Origin: CAZADH01 sp964483805
GTDB lineage: Bacteria > Muiribacteriota > Ozemobacteria > Ozemobacterales > Ozemobacteraceae
NCBI GenBank assembly: GCA_964483805.1
Contig: CAZADH010000075.1
Span: 1 to 22,858 of the forward strand
Direction: 5' to 3'
DNA: 22,858 nt
Position numbers and translations under genes: made by a program. This document shows, in pieces, positions 7,556-14,954 of this stretch (position 1 is the stretch's first letter; every line of letters starts with the position of its first letter). The notes below the pieces were generated by a model. It was not told the origin of the DNA, ran no database searches, and was given only the letters and a program-made list of their open reading frames with translations.

Positions 7556-8716
7556 CTATCGCCAGGCGATCAGCACCAACAACCCCACCACCGACACGGT
7601 CGGCATGATGATCAGGCACCAGCGATCGAGCTTTTTCACCCACGCGTGCTGCCCCATGTCGTGCCAATGAATGACGCCCACCGACTCGAGCAACGTCACG
7701 AAGATCACCGCGTAGACCAGGTTGTAGATGCGATCGATCAAGCGGATGTAACCGACCTGCGGCAGATCGGCCGACACGGTCAGATGCAGCGCCACGGCCG
7801 TCAACAGTGCCGTGACCGAAATGCCGATGCGCGCATCGACGTATTTTCCCGACAGCAGAAACACCACGAAACTGGCAAACAACACGACCAACAACGGCAC
7901 CAACATGCGAAACAGATACGGCCCCCAGGGTCGCGACACCTCGACCGCAAAGGTAAACCGAGCATAGCGCTCACCACGTGGCGGTGCACCCGGCCGCTGA
8001 AACTGCGGCCGGCCGAAATCGGTGGGATNNNNNNNNNNCTCATTGGCCACCGCCGTGTGCCGGTCGATCGACCAACCCGGCACCGAAATCGCCGGATCGA
8101 ACTGGCTGCCGGCGACATCGGCCCGATAGGTCAACCGCTGGACCTGGTGGCGACTGTCTTCGACTTCGATCGGCAACGTCTGCACATCGAGCGGATAGTC
8201 GCGCAGGTCGAACTTGCGATTGAACTTTCCCTGCACATGAAATATCTGGTATTTACTTCCATCCGCGAGCACCTCGGGTTCACCATAGATCGCGTCGCGC
8301 GTCATCCCCCAGCGGTCGACGACGTTGAGAAACTCGAAACTCGTCGACGGGTCCAACTCGCCCCGCCAATGGAACCAAATGTAGAAATCGAGCATAAACA
8401 CCGATGATTTCACATCGATATCATTGATGTTCACCAGAAAGATCCCGACCGTCGCCACATCAGGCCCCGCACTCGGATCGAATCCGTCGCCCGCGTTCGC
8501 CCGGATCCCAGGTGCGACCCTCTGCTCCAGGCCCTCGACGAGCGACGCGACCACGGCGCCGCCCTCTCGAGCGGGCGGCGCTGCCACCGCCACCAGCGGC
8601 ACAGCGGCCGGCAAACTGGCGCCCACGGTCTCGGCCCGCCCGACCTGCCAGCAAGCACAGGCGCCAGCAAGAATCGCCAGGACCAACCAGACCCGTCGGG
8701 TGACCGCGGTCCCCAT
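7556..8716 (-). CDS. Prokaryotic pentameric ligand-gated ion channel (Cys-loop superfamily)
   Basis: About 386 residues. The ATG at 8716 has GGGGAGG 6 bases upstream and opens a signal peptide (MGTAVTRRVWLVLAILAG..., cleavage near GRAE). The extracellular domain shows the strand VGIFLVNINDIDVKS, a WFHWRGELD segment and the Pro-loop core RDYPLDVQTLPIEVED, which lacks the two cysteines of animal receptors as usual in bacteria. Four membrane helices follow: M1 from PYLFRMLVPLL, M2 around RIGISVTALLTAVAL, M3 around RIYNLVYAVIFV, and M4 at the C-terminus. Family members (GLIC, ELIC) are homopentameric, ligand- or proton-gated; the ligand and ion selectivity cannot be read here. It lies 67 bases downstream of a GT-C glycosyltransferase on the same strand. 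An N run crosses the region before M1 but leaves the frame open. Confidence 0.9.
   Translation of the reverse strand: MGTAVTRRVWLVLAILAGACACWQVGRAETVGASLPAAVPLVAVAAPPAREGGAVVASLVEGLEQRVAPGIRANAGDGFDPSAGPDVATVGIFLVNINDIDVKSSVFMLDFYIWFHWRGELDPSTSFEFLNVVDRWGMTRDAIYGEPEVLADGSKYQIFHVQGKFNRKFDLRDYPLDVQTLPIEVEDSRHQVQRLTYRADVAGSQFDPAISVPGWSIDRHTAVANEXXXXPTDFGRPQFQRPGAPPRGERYARFTFAVEVSRPWGPYLFRMLVPLLVVLFASFVVFLLSGKYVDARIGISVTALLTAVALHLTVSADLPQVGYIRLIDRIYNLVYAVIFVTLLESVGVIHWHDMGQHAWVKKLDRWCLIIMPTVSVVGLLVLIAWR
8029..8038. other. Assembly gap inside the ion-channel gene
   Basis: Ten N between ANE and PTDFG in the extracellular domain. The reading frame continues if the missing length is 1, 4, 7, 10 and so on bases; the true length is unknown. 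Confidence 0.85.
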
Positions 8717-8749
8717 GCTCAACCTCCCCACCTCAAAATGGACCGAACC

Positions 8750-8765
8750 GACGCGGACCCGCGTC
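8750..8765 (-). terminator. Weak hairpin between the GT-C and ion-channel genes
   Basis: GACGCGG and CCGCGTC form a 7-bp palindromic stem with almost no loop, followed on the minus strand by GGTTCGGTCCATTTTG. The T content after it is low, so it would at best attenuate read-through into the ion-channel gene. Confidence 0.3.
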
Positions 8766-8783
8766 CGTCGCGGCCGGCGACAG

Positions 8784-10618
8784 CTACTGCCCGAATGTCC
8801 CGGATGCGATCGGCACGACCACGGTCGCGGTGGCCTGCACCGTCACGCTGCCCGGCGGCGCAGCAACCGGCATCGCCACCTCGGCCGCCGCCGAGGCGGG
8901 CGGCGCCGGGGGCCGCAACGACACGATTCGCGAGATCCGCAAAAATTCTTCAGCATTCAACTGGGTCTCGAACAACTTCTCGGCCAGGAACTTCTCGGAC
9001 AAGAAGGTGCCGACCGACGGCTGTCCATCGCTGTAACGGATCTTCTGCACGGTCAACAGCGACTGGAACAGATGCCGCTTCACCCGCTCCACCCAGGCCT
9101 CGGGACAGGCATTGATCGTCCCGAAACTGACGACGCTGTAGCGGAACGGCGTATACAGATTCGAGAGATCCGAAACCACGATGGCATCTTGCTTCGGCAG
9201 ATTTGTCCGCAACCACTCGGAAACCAAGCGGAACTCCCGATAGAAGAAGATCTCCCGCACCGCCTCGTTCTTCCCGGCCACCGACCAGTGGAAACAGAGC
9301 AAGCCAAGCAAAGGAACGACCACGTATTTGCGACGACAACGACCGCTCTCGGTGACCCAATCGATCACGAACACGGCCAGAACAATCACGAAAGGCAGGA
9401 AGACGATGCCGAGTCGCAATGCGTATTGCAGAGTCAAGTTGCCCCAGAAGTAGTTGAACAGTACCGCGCTCTGCAGCACCACGGTGCCCACTGCGGCGCC
9501 CGCACTNNNNNNNNNNAGGTCGTGACCAGGCGCCATACGACGACCACCACCCCGACCAACGCCAACCACCAGATCAACGGCACCGTTCCGAATTTCGGCT
9601 GCGCGCCACTGAAGAAGTCTCGGGCATTCTCCAGGTTCTTCCACAGCCACATGACATGGAACGCCGGCTTGCCGGCCTCCATCTGAAACAAATCTTGATT
9701 GAACGAGGTCAACCGCTGCCACGGAATCGGCAGAAACAGCAAGGGGATCACCGGCGCGCGCCACGACAGGTTCTGCCACTCGGCCGCCGGCATGCCCCAG
9801 GCCACGATCGGCAGCAGGATCAACACGAACAACGCCGACTCATAGCGGATCTGCGCCAACAGCAGCAGGGTCAGCACCAGGAACTCACCCTTGCGTGCCG
9901 TGGGCGCCCGCAGAAAATCGTCGAGCAGCAGAAAGGCCAAGAGAGCAAAAGCGAGGTTGGGAATCTCGAAGCCGCCGGAAGTGACCCACATGACCACCAC
10001 CGGATACGTTGCCAGCATCACCATACCGCATGCCGAAATAAACCGGGAAAACCACCGATGCAACAGCAAGTAGAAAAGAAACAGTGCCGCCACGCCGGCG
10101 ACGGCATTGACCAGAAACACGTTGCTGGCGCTATAGCCCAGAAAAACGTGGGCAAGATAGATCATAAACGGGAAAAACAAGGTGCGTTTGTCCCACTGCG
10201 TGGTTACCGTTTCGCAAACACCATCGAAATAAAACAATTGTTCTGTTGGGTTTTGAAAGCCATGATGGTCATACATTGATGAGGCCATTCCCAGCAGATT
10301 CGTTTCGTCGGCAAGAATCCTGAACCGCGGCGGACTGGCAAGAAACATGCTCCCCACCAGCACCACTGTCGCCACCAAGACCAGACCGTGCCGACGGCCG
10401 AACGCCACGACCTGCTCCCAGGTCGGTACGGGACCCGGTATGGTCAAGAGCCACAACAGGAATGTCACGAAGATGAAGGTGAAACCCCAGTCGTGAAACG
10501 CCGCCGACATCTGGTCCTTCGACGGAACGACAAATCCGAAGGCAATCGCCACGACCACGGCAAACGCCGTGACCACCAGCACCCCTTTGCCGAAACTCAA
10601 TTCGTCGGTTTGCTTCAT
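8784..10618 (-). CDS. GT-C fold membrane glycosyltransferase (ArnT/PMT family 39/83-like), interrupted by an N run
   Basis: About 608 residues across the gap. The start is ATG 10618 (MKQTDELSFGKG), with GGGGGAG about 8-10 bases upstream. Many hydrophobic segments occur (about 10-13). The first long loop contains LADETNLLGMASSMYD, whose acidic DE pair matches the catalytic acidic pair of the GT-C family, enzymes that move a sugar from a polyprenyl-phosphate donor to a target on the outer face of the membrane. The halves on each side of 9507-9516 are in different frames. Both are rich in membrane segments and only join if the gap is 2, 5, 8 and so on bases. The soluble tail ends in an Ala/Pro/Val low-complexity stretch after about EEFLRISRIVSL. 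It follows a GT2 gene by 32 bases, which could make its lipid-linked donor. Confidence 0.82.
9507..9516. other. Assembly gap inside the GT-C glycosyltransferase
   Basis: Ten N between RLVTT and SAGAAVG. Ten bases give a frameshift; a gap length of 3k+2 restores one membrane-protein frame. Confidence 0.85.
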
Positions 10619-10650
10619 CGCTTCATCTCCCCCCGAAAGTCCCGCACATG

Positions 10651-11976
10651 TCAGCCGACCTTGCCCATGCGCACGCGCCAGAGACCGACCGCGGTCATCT
10701 TGAGCAACATCCAACCGTGGGTGAAGCGGCTGATGTTGGTCGTTCCATAGACGCGCGCCTTATAGTGAATCGGAATGTCGGCGACCCCCAAGGCCAGTTC
10801 GGCCGCCGGAAACAGGAATTCGAAGTCACCAAACGGGTCGAAGTCGCCGAACACCTCGCGCCACGCCTGCATGCGCCGGTAGTCGTGTCGCGCCAGCAGT
10901 TTTGTCCCGCAGAGACAGTCACCCAACGGCACGTCGAGTACCAGGCTGAGCGCCTTGGCGAAGAACTGGTTGCCGAGCCAGTTGAGGAACTGCATCGCCT
11001 CGTCCTCCATCGGATAGACCAGGCGATTGCCGTTGACAAAGTCAGCCTGCCCCAAGCGCCAGGCCTCGTAGAAACGGCCGAGCATCTCGGGTGGCATGGT
11101 CAGGTCGGCGTCGAGAATCGTCACCAGTTCACCGGTGGCATGCGCCATGCCCAAGCGCACCGCATCGTTTTTGCCTTTGCCTGTCTGTTGTAGCGACTTG
11201 ATTGCAATACGCGAGCCATACAACGCCTCGACCCGCTTGATCTCGTCCCAGGTTCCGTCGGTCGAGTGCCCCTCGACGAAAATGATCTCGATCCTCGCAT
11301 CGCCCAACGTCGGCAACCGTTGCAGGGCCGCCTCGATATTGCCGCGTTCGTTGCGCGCCGGAATGATGATCGACAACGACGGCCACCGCGTCTCGGGCAC
11401 GATCGGCCGCAAAACGATAACATTGGTCAGACTCAACCACCGCACCAACGGCACCGCCGGCAACAGGCGGTTGAGTAACCGTCCGAGCCCAAACGGCAGG
11501 CCCTGCGGCACATAACCCACCGGTCGTAAACGCACGATTTCATAACCGGCCAACCGGGCCAGGTTCGCCAAGACGTCGCGGGTCACGAACGTGCCGGGCA
11601 ACTCGCCCCGGCGCAGGCCCAGCCGCGCGGCCAAGCCGAACACCCAGCGCAAATACGGGTTGTACGCCACCAACGCCACCCGCGAGTTGCGCGACAGCGC
11701 CGGTTTCAACTCAGCCAGCAATCCCTGGATGTCGAGGTGGTGATTGAAGTTGCCGTTCAGCAACACCACCGTCCGCTCCTCGGTGCGCCCTTGCTGGCAG
11801 GGCATCGGTTCGTCCCCACCCAGCCGCTCTTTGATCGGACACTCGATCGCGTCGAGCACCGCACCGTCGTCGTGCGGCAACGGCCGCCATTGGATAACAC
11901 GGTCATAATACCTACTGAAAGCCGATATCTCCCGGCCGACAATCTCGGCCAGACGTCGGCGCAGATGACTGATCAT
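10651..11976 (-). CDS. Glycosyltransferase family 2 with degenerate N-terminal methyltransferase-like domain
   Basis: 441 residues. The ATG at 11976 is preceded by AGGGAGGAG, fixing the start. About residues 69-190 look like the second half of a class I methyltransferase fold (VVLLNGNFNHH, a helix with LLAELKPAL, RVALVAYNPYLRW, GYEIVRLRPVGY), but no E/DxGxGxG SAM-binding motif occurs before it. The GT2 domain starts at about 198: LSIIIPARNERGNIE, VEGHSTDGTWDE, GKGKNDAVRLGM, the metal/nucleotide DAD at 289-291, and GDCLCGTKL. The GT2 part resembles polyprenyl-phosphate sugar synthases of the DPM1 type, although no C-terminal membrane helices are obvious. It lies 19 bases after a complete SAM methyltransferase and 32 bases before the GT-C gene, so it probably supplies the lipid-linked sugar for that enzyme (inference). 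Confidence 0.85.
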   Translation of the reverse strand: MISHLRRRLAEIVGREISAFSRYYDRVIQWRPLPHDDGAVLDAIECPIKERLGGDEPMPCQQGRTEERTVVLLNGNFNHHLDIQGLLAELKPALSRNSRVALVAYNPYLRWVFGLAARLGLRRGELPGTFVTRDVLANLARLAGYEIVRLRPVGYVPQGLPFGLGRLLNRLLPAVPLVRWLSLTNVIVLRPIVPETRWPSLSIIIPARNERGNIEAALQRLPTLGDARIEIIFVEGHSTDGTWDEIKRVEALYGSRIAIKSLQQTGKGKNDAVRLGMAHATGELVTILDADLTMPPEMLGRFYEAWRLGQADFVNGNRLVYPMEDEAMQFLNWLGNQFFAKALSLVLDVPLGDCLCGTKLLARHDYRRMQAWREVFGDFDPFGDFEFLFPAAELALGVADIPIHYKARVYGTTNISRFTHGWMLLKMTAVGLWRVRMGKVG

Positions 11977-11995
11977 GGTCTCCTCCCTTGCCCGC

Positions 11996-12793
11996 TCAGG
12001 GCCGGCCCGCGGTCGTCGCTTTCTCGATCTCGACGGTGACGAACATTGCCAGGATGCGGGCCCACGGCGACAACCACCGTTCCACCTGCCGCAATGGCCC
12101 GTACAGACTCGACGGCAACAACTGCCGCAGCGACAGACCACCGCTTACCAGGTATTGCAGCGGCGAGTGGTAGCGGCGCGCCAATACCCGCAACTCGGGA
12201 AAGCGCTGTTGCCGCACGCCCTCGTCGCGCGAAAACACGATCCACGGCAACGCCATGTTGGCTTGCGACAGGGGCCCACCCGATGGCATGGTCCACGCGC
12301 CCTCCGGATCGAACCCCTCGTGGTGGAATTTTCGATAGACAAAACGGGCGAACCGCGTATTGGCCGGTTCCACCATGACGATCCGCCCACCCGGCTGCAA
12401 ACAACGCGACATCTCCTTGAGAAAACGCCCCGCATCCTGCACGTGGTGAAAGACATCGACCATGACGAACGCCCCGACACTGCCGGAACGGAACGGCAGT
12501 GCCAGTCCCGAGAACGACAGGTCGAGCCCCTGATACGGCAGAATGTCGGACGTGATGACATCGGGCCGCAACTTCGGCAGAAACCCGACACCGCTGCCCA
12601 GCTCCACCACCGGTTTCCGGCCGTCGACGCCAGCGAGGATCTGGCGGTAGAAATCGTGGTAAACCGCTCGCAGCAACGGTTTGCGCGCGAGAATCCGGCG
12701 CATCAACGCTTGATTGCCGGCGTCGTCCAACGGCCCCATCGCCCGGGTCTCGGGCAATCGGAGCAACGAAACCAGACGTCGGACCATCGGCAT
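11996..12793 (-). CDS. Class I SAM-dependent methyltransferase
   Basis: 265 residues. Motif I is VVELGSGVGFL (about 62-72). It is followed by the acidic ITSDILPY strand, then DVFHHVQDAGRFLKEMSRCLQPGGRIVMVEP, the usual methyltransferase motif II-III region (shown here as DVFHHVQDA and LQPGGRIVMVEP). Of three nearby starts I chose ATG 12793, with AGAGG 5 bases upstream; GTG 12799 and ATG 12787 are alternatives. The substrate is unknown. As first gene of the probable methyltransferase-GT2-GTC-channel operon, it may modify a sugar, lipid carrier or glycan precursor. Confidence 0.87.
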   Translation of the reverse strand: MPMVRRLVSLLRLPETRAMGPLDDAGNQALMRRILARKPLLRAVYHDFYRQILAGVDGRKPVVELGSGVGFLPKLRPDVITSDILPYQGLDLSFSGLALPFRSGSVGAFVMVDVFHHVQDAGRFLKEMSRCLQPGGRIVMVEPANTRFARFVYRKFHHEGFDPEGAWTMPSGGPLSQANMALPWIVFSRDEGVRQQRFPELRVLARRYHSPLQYLVSGGLSLRQLLPSSLYGPLRQVERWLSPWARILAMFVTVEIEKATTAGRP

Positions 12794-12836
12794 CCCCACC
12801 TCTGCTGCGCGCCGTCACCGGCGCTGGATGGCCAAC

Positions 12837-12890
12837 ATTCTACCGATCTGCCCGTGTCGACGCCACTTTTTTGCGCGACCTTCCTTTTTT
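12837..12890 (-). promoter_or_regulatory. Possible promoter of the methyltransferase-glycosyltransferase operon, with A-tracts
   Basis: On the minus strand TAGAAT (12837-12842, 5 of 6 matches to the -10) lies 44 bases upstream of the methyltransferase ATG. The -35 position (TGGCGT, 12860-12865) is poor. Just upstream are two runs of six A (12867-12872 and 12885-12890), 18 bases apart, in the position of an UP element. The leader also contains GCGCCG-TCAC-CGGCGC (12809-12824), a small hairpin. Confidence 0.4.
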
Positions 12891-12978
12891 GCCCGGGTCA
12901 CGATCCTGTCGTTGCTGTCCCGTTCATCGAGGGCGGTCGGGTTGCCGAGGCACCGGCGTTCATGATAGACGATAACCG

Positions 12979-14112
12979 ATGAATCTCGACCACTGGTTTC
13001 CCGCCAGCAGCCCGACCCCCGGCCTGATCCCCCCCTACTCGTGGTTGTTTGCCACGGCGCGTCGCGCCACCTTTGCCGTGTTGGCGCTGGTTCCGGCATC
13101 CTGGTTGGGCCTCGTGCTGCTGCGCCGCCTGGTCTGGCCGGCCGAAACGATCTTCTGGTCGCACGAATTGTGTCTGGTTGCCGGGTTTGCGTATGCCGGC
13201 GCCCTCTCATTGATGCTGGCCGGCCGCTTTCACGACCTGCAGACCCGCCTCGCCGGCAAAAACCCCGACCTCGATCGGCTGCTGACCGCTCAGTCCGTCA
13301 CCTTTCACCGCCGACGCCTGCTCGTGGTCATGCCGCCGATTCTGGCAACGGTCGCCATCTCCCTGCGCTACACCTGCCTCGACTACCTGACCCCTTTCGC
13401 GTCCGCCACTTTCGATGCGCTCTTCCTGGCCTGGCTGTTCGTGGGGTTCTGCCTCATCCTCAATGCCAGCGCCCTCGTCGGCCGCTACAGCGAGATCGTG
13501 CGCCAACTCGGTGATGCCGCCCGCCTCGGCCAGATGACACGCCACGACATCGCCATCGTCAGCAGTTTCTATCTCAGAGTCGCACTGCTGGCCGCGCTCT
13601 TCTTCGGTTTTGCCGCCATCGTCGTCTTCGCCCTCGATATCATCTATGCCTGGAACGGCGCCCCCTGGCCGGGTTACCACGTATTGCGTATTCTGCCCGG
13701 CTGGCTGCTCGACCCTGCACGCGGCCCCTTCGGCGCCAGTATCGAGGCGATCTTCGAGGCCATCTTCATCACCGGTCTCTACGGCGCCGCCTGCGTGGCG
13801 TCACTTCTCTATTTCTTCGTGCCGCAGTGGGGAATCCATCAACTGCTCGTCGAGCGCAAGCGCGCCGTCATTGACTGCGTCGAACGCGAGCTCGACGTGG
13901 CCGAAACCACGATGCTCGCACGCCGTGACCCCGAGACCATCGAGAAATACGCGCACCTGTCGCAAACGCACGAACAACTCGAAAAGATCCCCGAATGGCC
14001 AATCTCAGGACAAGGCATGGTCGGCACGCTCCTGCTGATTGGTCTGCCGGCCATTCTCGTGCTCCTGCGGGAGGTCCTGGTCAACCTCTTTGCCGGTCTC
14101 ATCGTCCGCTGA
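12979..14112 (+). CDS. Multi-pass membrane protein of unknown function
   Basis: 377 residues that I do not recognise. Hydrophobic segments lie at about 28-48, 60-82, 115-135, 142-165, 195-225, 255-285 and 350-375. Between the last two is a charged, probably helical or coiled-coil stretch of about 55 residues (QLLVERKRAVIDCVERELD, then TIEKYAHLSQTHEQLEKIPEW). No enzymatic motif is visible. The ATG at 12979 has no Shine-Dalgarno; TTGCCG at 12942-12947 with ATAGAC at 12965-12970 could place the transcription start within a few bases of the ATG. The next gene is the TetR regulator, which has its own promoter. It is divergent from the methyltransferase operon. Confidence 0.8.
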   Translation: MNLDHWFPASSPTPGLIPPYSWLFATARRATFAVLALVPASWLGLVLLRRLVWPAETIFWSHELCLVAGFAYAGALSLMLAGRFHDLQTRLAGKNPDLDRLLTAQSVTFHRRRLLVVMPPILATVAISLRYTCLDYLTPFASATFDALFLAWLFVGFCLILNASALVGRYSEIVRQLGDAARLGQMTRHDIAIVSSFYLRVALLAALFFGFAAIVVFALDIIYAWNGAPWPGYHVLRILPGWLLDPARGPFGASIEAIFEAIFITGLYGAACVASLLYFFVPQWGIHQLLVERKRAVIDCVERELDVAETTMLARRDPETIEKYAHLSQTHEQLEKIPEWPISGQGMVGTLLLIGLPAILVLLREVLVNLFAGLIVR

Positions 14113-14137
14113 TCGTGCGGCAACGAACGAACCTTGG

Positions 14138-14166
14138 TTGACAAACATCGCGAATCGTAATAAAAC
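14138..14166 (+). promoter_or_regulatory. Promoter of the tetR-family gene
   Basis: A perfect TTGACA (14138-14143), a 17-base spacer and TAAAAC (14161-14166, 4 of 6 matches). It is followed at once by a palindrome and then AAGGAGG. Confidence 0.7.
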
Positions 14167-14192
14167 TCGAAACGTCTGAGTTCTCGTTTCGA
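14167..14192 (+). promoter_or_regulatory. Palindromic operator, probably for autorepression by the TetR protein
   Basis: TCGAAACG, 10 bases, CGTTTCGA: perfect 8-bp arms spanning 26 bases, directly after the -10 and just before the ribosome-binding site. Position, size and symmetry match autoregulatory TetR operators. I found no second copy in the window. Confidence 0.7.
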
Positions 14193-14204
14193 CAAGGAGG
14201 CAAT

Positions 14205-14819
14205 ATGCCAACCCCCAAACAGATCGACCGCCAGAATCGCATGCTCACCGCCGCCCTCCGTGAGTTCTCCAACGAGGGTTACCACGCCGCCAACGTCGAG
14301 AACATTGCCAAAGAGGCCGGGGTCGGCAAAGCCACCATCTACCGCCATTACAGCAACAAAGAGGGGCTGTTTCTCGGGGTATTCGACCACATTCTGCAAC
14401 GCCTCGAACGCTCGATTCGTGAACGCGCCGACTTCGCCGATTTCGCCAAAGGCACGCGGGAAGCGATTCGCACCTATTTCGAGCAACTGAGCGAGAACCC
14501 CGACATCTTCATGTTCTTCCGCTTGTTCACCCACGACTCCCACGTTCCCGATACGCAGCTCCGCCAACAACTGGCCGACCGCTACATGAACGCTGCCTTG
14601 TGGGCCGTCAGCGAGATTCGCACCGCCCAGAAACGTGGGCAGGTCAACACCAAACTCGACCCCGAGCGGATGATCTACGCGACGCTGGGCATGATGCAGT
14701 TCCTGATGTATCACTGGCTGCGGCACCGCCAGCCCAAGAACATCTACGACAACGTCGATCTGGTCTGCGAAATGATCTTCAACGGGGTCGGCGGCAAGAA
14801 CGCCCGTCGCGGCAAGTAG
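14205..14819 (+). CDS. TetR/AcrR-family transcriptional regulator
   Basis: 204 residues. The N-terminal helix-turn-helix is clear: LTAALREFSNEGYHAANVE (about 14-32), then IAKEAGVGKATIYRHYSNKE (about 34-53), matching the family signature. The C-terminal ligand and dimer domain (about 60-204) is variable, as usual, and does not reveal the inducer. AAGGAGG stands 4 bases before the ATG. The palindrome at 14167-14192 suggests it represses itself. Its neighbours are an unknown membrane protein upstream and a terminator downstream, so any other target must be sought elsewhere; the upstream membrane protein is the nearest candidate, but no operator copy lies near that gene. Confidence 0.95.
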   Translation: MPTPKQIDRQNRMLTAALREFSNEGYHAANVENIAKEAGVGKATIYRHYSNKEGLFLGVFDHILQRLERSIRERADFADFAKGTREAIRTYFEQLSENPDIFMFFRLFTHDSHVPDTQLRQQLADRYMNAALWAVSEIRTAQKRGQVNTKLDPERMIYATLGMMQFLMYHWLRHRQPKNIYDNVDLVCEMIFNGVGGKNARRGK

Positions 14820-14893
14820 GGCGTCTCCTCGAACATACATCGTCAATACATACCCAGAAGCAGCGTGGCCGGAGTTGCCAACCGCTGACTGTG

Positions 14894-14931
14894 CAGCGCC
14901 CCGCACCAGATGGTGCGGGGCGCTGTTTTTT
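14894..14931 (+). terminator. Strong Rho-independent terminator after tetR
   Basis: Perfect 15-base arms (14894-14908 and 14911-14925, CAGCGCCCCGCACCA) with a GA centre, followed by six T. It lies between convergent tetR and murJ, oriented for tetR; the minus side lacks a T run. Confidence 0.93.
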
Positions 14932-14954
14932 GGTTGGAGAGGGCGGGCGCGTCG

